From the NCBI RefSeq assembly GCF_028372415.1, contig NC_092876.1:223497528-223561527 (forward strand): a stretch of DNA of 64,000 bases, read 5' to 3'. The notes beneath the pieces are model-generated. The model did not search any database. It saw only the letters and a program-made list of their open reading frames with translations, and had not been told where the DNA came from. A program made the position numbers and the translations under genes. Below, piece after piece: positions 33,850 through 43,654 of the stretch; position 1 is the first letter of the stretch, and the number at the start of each line of letters is the position of its first letter. The stretch is from Notamacropus eugenii (taxonomy: Eukaryota > Chordata > Mammalia > Diprotodontia > Macropodidae).

Positions 33850-34290
33850 GCAGCATTATACACTGATATGAGTACTAACTCTAGACTAAGAGAATCTAGA
33901 TTCAAATTCCACCTCTGATGTTCACTCCCTGTATATCCTTGGGCAAGTCAACCAACCTCCTAAGCAGGGGTGTACTGCATCCAACTTAAACCAGCTTTTA
34001 AGAACCAACTGTTAAATTTTGAGTGTGAGCATTTATACCTTGGAAATCAGCAAACAGTTCCAATCAGGACTTGATTTATTGTTTTGTTTGGTTGTCTACT
34101 TTAAGAAAATGATGGAGAAAATGTTCATCATTCAAATTAAATTTAAAAGTTTGTGTTTTCAGAAAGCCAATTGTTAAACGTATGTCAGCATATCCCTGTG
34201 CCTAAACCTCAGTTTCTTTACCTAAAACATTAAGAGATTAGATTAGATATTCTCTTAAATTCCTTCTACCCTTAGCTTTTCGGAAGCTAC
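33850..34290 (+). repeat. MIR/THER-type SINE split by a hAT element
   Basis: The left half (about 33850-33964) ends 'ttgggcaagtcaaccaacc', and the right half (34199 to about 34290) resumes 'cctaaacctcagtttcttta'. Together they give one MIR interrupted by the transposon at 33965-34198. Confidence 0.8.
33965..34198. mobile_element. hAT-type non-autonomous transposon inside a MIR, 234 bp
   Basis: Ends CAGGGGTGTACTGC and, inverted, CAGGGATATGCTGA. The host SINE duplicates 8 bp around it: CTCCTAAG on the left, TGCCTAAA on the right (5 of 8 identical). It has no coding capacity. It is a third hAT family in the window. Confidence 0.82.
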
Positions 34291-35160
34291 AATACCTGTA
34301 TTTCCTAGCTCCAGTAAGTCAGCAAAAAGTAAGGTTGAATGCCATGAGCATCCCACCTCTACCCCCACCAGATGCTGCCAACCATCAGAATTGCCTACAG
34401 TCACTTCCCATTCAGATAATGTCCTATATTCTCTACATGAAGTCTAGCAAGTCTGACAAACCCCAGAGAACACAAAGGGCATTTTCCCAAAGGGGAGAGA
34501 AGGAAAAGAGAAGGTAAAAGACCCCCCAATAGTTCTGTATAGGGGTCCAGCGTAATGAGAGGTTACCAGATTTATATTAGTGGATATATTCCAAATCTGA
34601 CTCTGTCTAAATACGCAAGCATATTATTTCATATTCATTCACCAGAACAGAAAATAAATTAACTACTTTGCATTTGTAGGGTGGGAACAGTATACGTTTC
34701 TCTACCCACTTGCAGGTCAGCAATGGCCTCTATAGTCTAGCTGCTGTCTGTTTTAGATCGCAAGCTCCTACAGGTCAGGGAACATATCAGTTTAATTTAT
34801 TTCATAAAGTATCTGACTTGATGCCACATTGCATTTAATAAATACTGAGTACTTAAAAAAAATGAGTGTTTGATAACACCTTTGGATCATGTGGATAGAG
34901 CCCAGTGCTACAATTTTGGAGCCTTTGCCAATTTTTTTTAAGTGAGCTATTTGAACTTAAAATACAAATAGAATCCTTTCTTTGAGATTTCAGAGACAGT
35001 CCCCCGCAGATGTAATGAAAGCAAAGCATTTGGTACTGAGGATACTATCAACCTAATGATACCTCATATTAGAGAAACGACAGATTTGTTTCAAAACCCC
35101 CTTTAATTATGAACTATTGGATTGCCTATATTTTAAAAGAAATCATTTAAAAATTTTTCT
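34291..35160. other. Noncoding DNA with one L2 tail
   Basis: 34740-34860 reads like an L2 3' tail ('cgcaagctcctacaggtcag', 'gcatttaataaatactgag'). The rest is AT-rich and unrecognised. Confidence 0.45.
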
Positions 35161-35925
35161 GTTATCAATAAACTGTGCTATATGTATACTGACAATGCGC
35201 ATCCAATCTATTTAAAGGTAAAGGCAGGTGTCAGTAAAGCAGAGAGCAATATATCTCTGTTTACATTCAAAATTCACTTTCATTGTATCCATTTACTATA
35301 TTGCAGTGAAGTCAGAAGGTTGGGTTTTTCATTTTTACAGCTAAAGTATTAACCTTAGGAAACTGAATATCTTCAGGATATGATAATGGGACATGGAACA
35401 AAAATTCCAAATGGCTTAGAGATGTTCTGTCCGTTAACGAGGAGTTTTTATTCCCTTTCCAAACTGAACTCTGGCTTGTGTGAGGAGGGTTTCTTTTGTC
35501 TTTTTGGCAGACACTTTGGCTGAACTTGGATCTGAGCTTCAAATGCTTGTATAGAGCATTTCAACATGACCGAGGAGAGAAATTGTGCTGACCAATATAC
35601 CTATTTTAAGACCCTGTGTGCTTGAATTTTCAGACCCAATATCAATCCAGTCTAGGTATCTCATAGCTAGGATCTCATCTCATTATTTTTTTCAATTCAT
35701 ATTGGATTCACTGTTAAGCTATTTTCAGAAGTGCACATTGACCTAGATTCTCCCAGAGTGTAAGGTACTCCCCAGGAGTATGTCTGGTACTTTAGGAAAG
35801 CTGTATTAACTCTTTTGCCATAGAGTATGAAGTGTCACTCTAGTGGCCTAGAAAAGATACTCTCAGGGCACTCAGTAGTACCTTAGGTTCCTGAAAACAG
35901 GAACTACCTAATGGGCAGTTCATGC
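35161..35925. other. Repeat-poor noncoding DNA
   Basis: No repeat recognised. 35280-35540 has balanced composition and could hold a conserved element. No coding evidence. Confidence 0.35.
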
Positions 35926-36440
35926 ATAAGGAAGAGTTGTTGTTGACCAACAACATCACAGGTGATGTCTTGACTTGTGCATGAATTGGATTTAAGTGAA
36001 GTAAAGTTGCAAAAAGTTGTCAGCCTCAATCTCTTTACCTGAATTATCAAAGTCCAGTGGCAAGACAAAAGTCAGGATGAATGATGATTGCCCAGGATCC
36101 AGTGGATGACCTTGGTGTCATCAACGTCTAACCAAGCTATAAGCGCTCCACAGTGCCTGCTTCAGCTGCCCTCATGGCCACTGAAACAAATTGTTGTCAT
36201 CTGCCCATTCTACCAAGGAAAGTCTTCACATGCTGGGGGTAGATATCCTCCTCACACACTGACACATTTGAAGCCTGTTGGTTGCCCTCAATCTGGTTTA
36301 CCCCTGTTGGCCAAGATGGTTTATAGGGGTATGGCTGCTGCACATGCTACAGCTTCTTGGAGCCAAAGGTGAGAGTTGGGTCATAGGAGGACACTAAGGA
36401 TGAGCAGCCCTAAAAAGGGCTTAGTCAGCCCTCAGGCCAG
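35926..36440 (-). repeat. Long SINE-like composite, about 0.5 kb
   Basis: The left half ('gatgtcttgacttgtgcatg', 'gtccagtggcaagacaaa') matches the body of the WSINE-like element at 50833-51151 in the same orientation. The right half ('ccctgttggccaagatggtt', 'ctacagcttcttggagcc') is a different, GC-richer sequence that also looks like an old dispersed repeat. A 94-codon plus-strand frame (36088-36372) lies inside it and is not a gene. Confidence 0.5.
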
Positions 36441-36494
36441 AGGTGCTGGTTCTCTCTGAACATCCCATATATCCCAGAGGTGTTACATTAAATG

Positions 36495-36600
36495 GAAGGC
36501 CTCATTTTTTGATCAAATCAGATTTTAATGGTGTAGGAATTACAGGTACAAAGACTTTCCTCACTGATGAAGATCAACAACTCTAACTCATAGAGTACTA
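36495..36600 (+). repeat. Direct repeat unit 1
   Basis: Begins 'ggaaggcctcattttttgat', then 'taatggtgtaggaatt', and ends near 'ctctaactcatagagtac'. A diverged second copy lies about 193 bp downstream. Confidence 0.7.
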
Positions 36601-36686
36601 GGTAATATCATAGGGTTTTATAACAGTTTATGTAATTTCTTTGAAATACCTTACTTAATATCTGAGAGAAGTTCATGTAGTAGGAA

Positions 36687-36795
36687 AAGGCCTCATTTTT
36701 GGTCCAATCAAATTTTGTTGGTGTAGGAACTATCAGTGTGAATACTCCCATTCGCTGATATAGCAACGACTCTCCGTAACTCATAATCTTCTGAG
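36687..36795 (+). repeat. Direct repeat unit 2
   Basis: 'aaaaggcctcatttttggtc', 'gttggtgtaggaactatc' and 'tctccgtaactcataatct' parallel unit 1. The unit may be part of an old unnamed SINE or LTR fragment, with a MIR-like end after 36820. Confidence 0.7.
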
Positions 36796-36964
36796 AGTCA
36801 CAAAATGAATGTGCTTCAGAGGCAGGATTTCAAACAGGTCCTTCTGATTCCAAGACAAAAACTCTATCCACTGTCTTGTTTCCTCTAGGAAGGCTCACAT
36901 ACCTAGAGTCAGGCCCAAGGAACTTATCTAAGTGGACCCCAGGACTTGATCCAAGTCAGATTTT

Positions 36965-37110
36965 GAAGGAATCTTAGATATTATCTAGTCTAAATCCCTA
37001 ATTAACAGCTGAAGAAACTGAGATCCCGAGAGACTAGGTCTTGAAGGTAGTAAGTAGCATGATGATGATTAGAACACAGGTACTCATTCCAAATTGAGAA
37101 TGCTTTCCAA
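36965..37110 (-). repeat. MIR/THER-type SINE
   Basis: 'gaatcttagatattatctag', 'aacagctgaagaaactgaga' and 'cttgaaggtagtaagtagc' show an antisense copy missing its head. Confidence 0.6.
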
Positions 37111-37214
37111 CACAACAGAGGTCCTCTCCAGGATCCCAATCCAGGGCTCTTTACCTGGCTGCATTGCTTCGTATACTAGGACATACTATTTACCATAGAG
37201 TACAAGGCAAAATT

Positions 37215-37335
37215 ATCTGCTTAGCATAATGTAGAGCTGGTACTAGAGCCGAAAAGATATGGGTTCAGGTTCTACTCCTGATGCATATTGGCTATGTAAT
37301 CTTAACCTCTCAGTGATTCTAGGGAACTCTAGATA
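37215..37335 (+). repeat. MIR-type SINE, diverged
   Basis: 'agccgaaaagatatgggttc' and 'ttctactcctgatgcatatt' with a MIR-like order. Weak but consistent. Confidence 0.5.
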
Positions 37336-38699
37336 TTAATAGAAAAAGGGCCTGTCTGCTTTGGTAGAAAACAATTCCTTATCTAAGAGTCCTGCATATC
37401 AGTTAAATTACAAGTCCAACCTTATCTCTATAATATGCATAGACAGTCATTTTAAAATTAAGTAGGAGCTGGGCCCTACCTCTCTCAGCCCCAAACCAAT
37501 TGAAGACTCCTGCCTATACATGGAGTTCACTAGAGATCCTTGTAGTTAAAAGCCAGCCACTAGAAAGCCAGCACAAAGAAATAGGAACCCGATGAGAGAA
37601 CTAGGGAGATCAATCAGGCTTCTGAATTAAGCTCAGATTGATGATAGTTCAAATTTACTACCATCAAAAAGCAGTTTTCTTGCCCCTTTGAAATATGTCT
37701 TTGGGGCTAACCTTGTTCCTGATCCAAAATGTGTTTTCTTCTCTACTCTAGAAGCTCATTTGGACATGAGTTTAGGTGCCGAGGTACACAAGTAAAAGGC
37801 TACTTCCAATGTCATTGCCACACCTTTTTTGGTGCTCAAAAGGAGAAGTGCATTGTCTGGGATCATTATCCTATTTTAGGTCAACGTACAAGAAATATCC
37901 AAGTATAAAAGTCAGTAAACAATTGCCCAAGAAACCAGGGCAAGGAATGAGTAAAATGCTCTCCTTTTACAAAAAGCACGTTAACTCTTCCAGGCTCTGG
38001 AAGAGGTCATTTGCTAAATGTCCAAAAGAGTTAATGATCTTCCAAAAGGGAATAAAGATCAAACCCTGTGTCTTCCAAGCAGCTCTAATGGCCTAGGATA
38101 CTAAATCTTATACACTCCCTTAAGTGATTTCATTCTCTTTATTTCCCCTATGGAAAGCAAAATCCCATTTCATTTTAAAAGGACAAAAGACTAGATAGTC
38201 TTTAGTTAACATTAAAACCATATGTACCCAGGAAATTCAGAGTTAAAGGGCAGTAAATTTCACTTTTAACCTACCTATTGTTCCTGGGTGTTGCCATAAA
38301 CATATTAGAGTATGTTGATACCACTTAATGGCTATTAATGTCCTATCAATGCCACTTGGGTAATGTTGACTGTATTAAACTCTGACACTATAGCCTTAAC
38401 CCAGTTTCCTCTCTCATCTGGTTTTTATCACTAAATATAATTTGGTGTGAATTGTAAATACTGTGAGCCCAAATTAATTCAGATTTTTCTCCCCTATCTA
38501 GCTAGGCAAAATAAAAGAGATATTTTAGGCTATCTCCCATTGCCCATTAATGTTGTGTATATAAATAAGCCAGGTTATCTTTTCCTTTTGAGAAATGTTG
38601 TTTTATCTAACAGTCGCTTTCCTAGTAGTTCAGTACTCCACTACTCTAAATTAGGACACTTTATCTTAAGGCTTCATAATCTTACGAGACTATAATTGG
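37336..38699. other. Repeat-poor noncoding DNA, no gene seen
   Basis: No repeat is recognised. A 106-codon plus-strand frame at 37776-38096 has no recognisable domain and common AT-rich codons, so it is treated as chance. Confidence 0.45.
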
Positions 38700-39360
38700 A
38701 AAGTTTATAAAAAAAATCTTGCTTTGTAAGCTTGGCAGCTGAGATAGAAAGAGGGAATGAGAAGGGCTATAGCAGAATTACACCATCACTGCTAGCCTGA
38801 CTCCTCTTGACAGAGCCGTTTAATATTTTGACAAGACAAAATATAAAGCAGCATTTTATTCTGTAGAGACTTCACTAGACACAAGCATGGAAGTGCCTGT
38901 GATCAATAAAGTTTGCGGTGGAGAGTGATTTATTTACAGCAGGGTATTATGTGGAGAAAGAGCTGTGATATTTCCACAGGCTTTGACGGCATAATGGGCC
39001 CCTCTCAATCCTTACATGGAAGGGTTAGATTGTCATGGTTGCTCAGGCAGTATTCAAAACGTTATCTGATCAGCCTTAAAGACTTCAGAACGAGACAGAT
39101 GATTAGTTACCCTAAACGATCCTCATCATGCAGAAATTGATGATTTAATATAGTCAATGACAGACGATTCCATTTGTACTAGATAAAGTGTCTGCGGTTT
39201 GTATCAATCATAATAGAGTTATTATTGAGCATAAAAGAAAAGCATGTTTAATATCATTAATTCCAGATATGTCGCTTTCCACATCTGGCATTCATCCATA
39301 GACCAGAACCACTCCAGGCTATCATTCCTGCCTCTGTGCTGGTGACTATAGTGTTTTTTG
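38700..39360. promoter_or_regulatory. Strongest candidate conserved noncoding element
   Basis: A repeat-free block with clustered, different-looking transcription-factor-like words. 'gatttatttaca' near 38929 fits a forkhead core (TATTTAC), 'tttgcggtgg' near 38911 and 'tctgcggttt' near 39191 fit RUNX cores (TGCGGT), and 'ctgatcag' near 39067 is palindromic. Dense unlike motifs with no repeat decay is what deep-conserved enhancers look like. Conservation is not shown here. Confidence 0.3.
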
Positions 39361-40136
39361 TAATTTCAAAATGTTTTTCAGCACCTCCAGCTAGGTGCAA
39401 TAACAGTTTACAGATTACCTATGTCATCACATTTTGACAAACTTCTCAATCTGATGTGACCTTCATCTTTAGCCATCTGCTTGCCTTTGTTTCTGCTCTT
39501 TTTTGATAAACCTCCACAGCTTAAAGCCACAGTAGTTTGTTCCATACACTGTACTTCTGGGTCAACATCTCACCTGTGTAAATCCAGAAACACAGGCTAC
39601 GTTGTAAAGATGGTAACCTGGGTTCAAGTCCCCGGGTACCTGACTTTCCCTGACCTCCTTAGTTACATTTTTTCATCATTCTCGCCAAATACATTTTGAT
39701 TGTGTAGAGTCTACAATAAACCTCAGAAATACATACATTCAGAATAAGAAAACATAGAATGTGTCTTGGGAAACATGCAAAATGGCAGGTAAGGGGCAGG
39801 TTTGGGTGTGGGAAGAACAAGGGGGCATAAAGGGGGGGGGCGCAAATTAACAAGAAAACAGAGGAGTAAAAGTAGAAGAAAATTAAATTTCTGCAGTGTT
39901 AGTTAAGAAACAGAAAAACAGAAAAAAGTCGATTAAATAGAAGACTTCATTAGAGCCGAGTAGAGTAAAATCAACTTCTTCTTTAAAGGGCTAAATTCCT
40001 TTTAAGTGATATGTTAAAACTGAAAATCCCAAATATTATGTTTCTTCCTTTTAGACAGAAAATATCTTCTGGATGGTGATGACAATGAGAAAGAAGAGTA
40101 GAATTCAATTTAATTTAGCAAACACTTAAATACTAT
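39361..40136. other. Noncoding DNA, nothing recognised
   Basis: Includes a G run at 39832-39840 and an isolated tRNA B-box-like word at 39611. No gene or repeat supported. Confidence 0.45.
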
Positions 40137-40710
40137 ATAACTAAAATGCCATACCATTTGACCCAGAGATTATAACTCAAGAAGGTCAATAACCAAAAAG
40201 AAAAACAGGTCTTTTTGTACTTTTCTTTGTTGGTTGCAAAGATAAGGAAGTAAATTAGATGTCCAATTGTTGGGGAAGGGCTAAATGAGTTGTGGTATAT
40301 GCATCTAATGTTATTGTGCTATAAGAAAGGAAGAATTTCATAAATACATAGAAGCATGGGAAGACATATATGAACTAATTCAAAGTGAAGGACAGCCAGG
40401 AAAACAATATACACAGTGACTATAACTATGTAAATGGAAAGAACAACAAAATAACTGAACAATGAGAAATTATCATGACCAAGGTTGGTTCCAAAGAAGA
40501 CATGTAAGAATGAACCTCCACAGCAGAGCTGAGAATTGTAAATGTAGAACCTTGTAGTAAGTGTCAGACTTGGTTAATGTGTTGGTTAGTTTGGTGAAAA
40601 TGTTTGTTTTTTCCTCTTTTTAATTTTTTGTAATAAGATATGATTTCTTAATGTATTAAGAAAAGTAGACAATACAAAATAAAACAAGATATATTAATTA
40701 AAAAATATTT
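40137..40710 (+). repeat. L1 3' end relic
   Basis: Matches the order of L1 ORF2 C-terminus and 3' UTR seen at 24648-25587: 'taccatttgacccagagatt', 'tgtccaattgttggggaagg', 'gagttgtggtatatgcatct', 'gtgctataagaaaggaag', 'agcatgggaagacatatatg'. It is more diverged than that copy, and I could not define target duplications. Confidence 0.75.
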
Positions 40711-40889
40711 TTAAAAACTGTGCAACTCACTGCCCCAGATAATTAGGGGTACCAAGACAAAAATAAAGCAATTACTGATTGCATTCTTCTGGTGGGGTAA
40801 TGAGCAAAAGGAGAAGATGCTCATGAAATTTAAATCAAAGCAAATCAACAAATACCTATGGAGCATATATTCTGTGCAGAACACAGTCT

Positions 40890-41092
40890 CTGTGTCTTTA
40901 TTGGGGAGACACTGGAGAGAATTCTGGATTTGGAGTCTGAGAATATAGGTTCAGATTTCAGCTCTGACACTTACTGTGAAAAGGTCTCAGTTTCGTTGAG
41001 CTTCCATTTCTTCATCTATAAAATGAAGGTGTTGAACAAGACCAACTCTAAAGTCCCTTTCATCTAAATCTTTAATCTTATAATTGTAAATT
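40890..41092 (+). repeat. MIR/THER-type SINE
   Basis: 'ctggatttggagtctgagaa', 'tcatctataaaatgaagg' and 'ctaaagtccctttcatcta' followed by 'aatctttaatcttat' show a sense copy. Confidence 0.75.
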
Positions 41093-41094
41093 GT

Positions 41095-41215
41095 CTGAAG
41101 TAAGGGTGAAGTGACTTGCCCAAGGTCATATAGTTAAAATGTGGCACATGTAGGATTTGAAATACAGAATTTCCTGACTTCAAACCCAAATAGTATTCTA
41201 TTCACTATGTTAGTT
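41095..41215 (-). repeat. MIR-type SINE
   Basis: 'gtgacttgcccaaggtcata', 'gtaggatttgaaatacag' and 'tcctgacttcaaaccca' show an antisense copy ending 30 bp before the inverted-repeat arm at 41247. Confidence 0.75.
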
Positions 41216-41246
41216 CCTTCACCATTTTACTACTTATACATTATAG

Positions 41247-41450
41247 AGAAATTAGGTAGGAAACTATGAAAATATAGTGTGAGGAAAACCAAAAGGGAAG
41301 AGGATGTCAGGAAGGAGAAAATGATCCACAGTGTCAGATACAAAAAAGAAGTTAAGAAGAATAAGGAGGGGAATGTGGGGAGAAGAGGAAGAAAATGACA
41401 TTGGATTTATCAGTAAGGGAGGTTATTACTGATTTTAAAGGGAGTTTAAA
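41247..41450 (-). repeat. Inverted-repeat arm 1, 204 bp
   Basis: Reverse complement of 42459-42662 with 202 of 204 positions identical and no gaps; the two mismatches are at 41298 (inside 'aagggaag') and at 41374 (inside 'gaatgtgg'). The sequence is an L2-like RT fragment, and this copy is in the antisense orientation. Similarity stops abruptly at both edges: the flanks 41246 and 41451 do not match the counterpart. An old L2 fragment cannot stay this similar by chance, so it is a recent or homogenised inverted duplication, or an assembly artefact. Confidence 0.95.
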
Positions 41451-41774
41451 ATCAATGGAGTAAGCATTACAATATTTTAAATAATTTGCTGACAATTAGA
41501 AATATTCAGTGGGAAACAACCAAAATACTTAAAGAGATATTGTCATTGAGCAGCTTGTTTTAATATATCTGTGTAGGAGCTCCCTATACCAAAGGAGATT
41601 AAAACTGAAGACTTAGTAAGTTGTCTTTAAGGGGTGACAGGACCTAAAATTTCTTTACCATGAATCCAACCTGGTAATGAGCTTCTCCAAACTTAGCAGT
41701 CCATCACTGTACCTGTGTACAAGAACTTATGCTTTACTGGCTTAGCCTTGGGAATCCACCCTTCATGGAGGCTA
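41451..41774. other. Unrecognised spacer inside the inverted repeat
   Basis: No repeat family recognised, and no clear reverse-complement partner found in the matching part of the other side. Nothing coding. Confidence 0.4.
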
Positions 41775-41810
41775 GGAGAATCAGAATTTGATATTTAAAT
41801 CTTTTCCTTA
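41775..41810 (-). repeat. 36-bp inverted match to 43256-43291
   Basis: Reverse complement of 43256-43291 with 34 of 36 identical, including an exact 26-bp core starting GGAGAATCAGAATTTG. Its partner lies outside the large inverted repeat. Confidence 0.85.
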
Positions 41811-41853
41811 ACCCCTATCAGACCAATTTTACCTCTTAGATCTTAGGAATGTA

Positions 41854-42044
41854 CAGCCAGGTTCTGCTTAGTGTGAATAATGAATTCCCTGAAGTAGCTG
41901 CATTATTCAAATTCATACTACATTTTTCCATTGGCCTGGAACTAATTATTATACTTTACATAATTATAATTTCAAATAGTGGAGTTTTAATACATGGGAT
42001 CACTTCAGAGGAATTCATTATTCGCACTAAGCAGAACCTGGCTG
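41854..42044. mobile_element. Palindromic MITE-like element, 191 bp
   Basis: 35-bp terminal inverted repeats with one mismatch: left starts CAGCCAGGTTCTGC, right ends GCAGAACCTGGCTG. After a one-base offset the pairing continues with CTGAAGT. The CAG...CTG ends fit hAT or Tigger-like non-autonomous transposons, but no clean 8-bp duplication is visible, and TA is present only on the left. It sits almost exactly at the centre of the large inverted repeat. Confidence 0.6.
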
Positions 42045-42059
42045 AACAGAATTCAATCT

Positions 42060-42240
42060 AGTCCTTATATGTGAGATCTGGAGAAAAGTTGGATTCAAAC
42101 CCAGATCTGCCTTTTACTACCTATGTAACTTTGGAAAAGTCCTCTAATTTCTCTTAGCCTCAGTTTCTTCATATGAAAAAGGAAAAGTTAGACTAAATGA
42201 CAACCAAGGTCCCTGTCAGCTTGAAAACTAGGATCCTAAG
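42060..42240 (+). repeat. MIR/THER-type SINE
   Basis: 'aaaagttggattcaaaccc', 'cctcagtttcttcatatg' and 'gacaaccaaggtccctgtca' followed by 'aactaggatcctaag' show a sense copy. There is no matching antisense copy on the other side of the inverted repeat. Confidence 0.78.
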
Positions 42241-42249
42241 CAGGCAAGA

Positions 42250-42366
42250 GGGAGTTATTGAAGAGTTTAGAGTATGAGTACACAAGGAAGTATTGTTAAG
42301 GATGAACTGGAGAGAGACAAAACTGGAGGAAGATCATTTAGGCATTTATTAGAATAGTCCAGAGAA
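42250..42366 (-). repeat. L2-like LINE fragment, antisense
   Basis: 'ctggagagagacaaaactgg', 'aggaagatcatttagg' and 'tagaatagtccagag' match part of the antisense L2-like copy at 8612-9470. Confidence 0.5.
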
Positions 42367-42458
42367 ACAACAAATCCCTTGCAGCTGTAAATTTATGATC
42401 CCATCAAGATTTCAACTATCAAAATTATTCTGATAATATCCAATATATGCATAGGAAC

Positions 42459-42662
42459 TTTAAACTCCCTTTAAAATCAGTAATAACCTCCCTTACTGAT
42501 AAATCCAATGTCATTTTCTTCCTCTTCTCCCCACACTCCCCTCCTTATTCTTCTTAACTTCTTTTTTGTATCTGACACTGTGGATCATTTTCTCCTTCCT
42601 GACATCCTCTTCTCTTTTGGTTTTCCTCACACTATATTTTCATAGTTTCCTACCTAATTTCT
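42459..42662 (+). repeat. Inverted-repeat arm 2, 204 bp
   Basis: Partner of 41247-41450 (202 of 204 identical when inverted). Here the L2-like RT sequence continues past the arm edge to about 42960 in the same orientation, so this side is probably the source and the other arm the copy. Confidence 0.95.
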
Positions 42663-42960
42663 TCTTCTCTGCTTCTTACTGACTCTTTTCTTTCCTCCCA
42701 ACCCTTAACTGTGAACCCCCTGAAGTTCTTTCCTTAGTCTTTCCTTCTCTCTATATACTGTCTTCCTTAAGATTCCATATATTCCAATGGTTTCAAATAT
42801 TACCTTTATGAAAATGATCCCCCAAACTCTATCTCCATTTTTAATTTCTTCACAGAGTTCAAGTTTTATATACCTAAATCTCTATCTGGATGTCCCACTA
42901 GTATCTTAAGTTCAACATATCCGAGATGAAACTCATAATTTCAGTGGGGTTTGTATCTAA
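42459..42960 (+). repeat. L2-like LINE relic, RT region
   Basis: 'ctgacactgtggatcatttt', 'cttttggttttcctcacact', 'ctatctggatgtcccacta' and 'ttcaacatatccgagatga' follow the CR1/L2-type ORF2 order. No intact frame. Confidence 0.75.
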
Positions 42961-43084
42961 CAAATATAATCAGTTGTGTCTGTGTTTTATTATTATTTCC
43001 CCTTAGAGCCAATAATTGTTATTACTTTTGTTATTTTTGATAAAGATCCTATTCAATAGTGTGAGCCACTATGAAGGATAGGAG

Positions 43085-43255
43085 CCATTATTAGTTCCTT
43101 CACACATTCAACAAGATTTTAGTAAACATCTGTGCAACAGACATTGTGCTAAGCACTGGACGTAAAATGATAAAATTAACAGTTCCTGACTTCAAGGAGT
43201 TTACTTGCTGCTAGGGGAAAATAATACAAACACGTACACAGAAAATTACATATTA
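43085..43255 (-). repeat. L2-like LINE 3' tail, antisense
   Basis: 'attcaacaagattttagtaa', 'cattgtgctaagcactggac' and 'cttcaaggagtttacttgct' followed by an AT-rich end. Confidence 0.75.
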
Positions 43256-43291
43256 TAAGGACAGGATTTAAATATCAAATTCTGATTCTCC
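43256..43291 (+). repeat. 36-bp inverted match to 41775-41810
   Basis: See 41775-41810; exact over 26 bp and 34 of 36 overall. It abuts the L2-like tail. Confidence 0.85.
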
Positions 43292-43435
43292 AAAATATAT
43301 CAGCTAAACCATGGGACTGATAAAAGGTCTTTTAAACAGAAACAATAGTCTGCTAATTTTTCAGATTTTTGATAAATTTTAGTATAGACTATATATATGT
43401 GTATGTGTATACATGTATATACATATATATGTAAA

Positions 43436-43650
43436 CATAGAAGAGGAGGAAGGAAGAGGAGAAGGAGGAAGAGGAGGAACAAAAGAAGAAAGAGGAGGAG
43501 GAGAAAGAGAAGAAGAAGAAGAAGAAGGAGGAGAAGAAGAAGAAGAAGAAGAAGAAGAAGAAGAAGAAGAAGAAGAAGAAGGAGGAGGAGGAGGAGGAGG
43601 AGGAGGAGGAGAAGAAGAAGGAGGAGCAGAAGGAGGAGCAGAAGGAGTCA
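43436..43650. repeat. Polypurine (GAA/GGA)n tract, about 215 bp
   Basis: Almost pure purine on the plus strand, with blocks of (GAA)n and (GGA)n and only a few C or T interruptions. Such tracts can form triplex (H-DNA). Long open frames across it (poly-Arg/Lys, poly-Glu/Gly, poly-Ser/Pro) are all by-products. A TA/TG simple repeat precedes it at 43388-43432. Confidence 0.97.
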
Positions 43651-43654
43651 ATTC

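Noticed and set aside
39595-39650. tRNA-like B-box word (GGTTCAAGTCC) that could mark a tRNA gene or tRNA-SINE
   Set aside because: No A-box or cloverleaf partner sequences at the right distance, and the T-stem pairs imperfectly.
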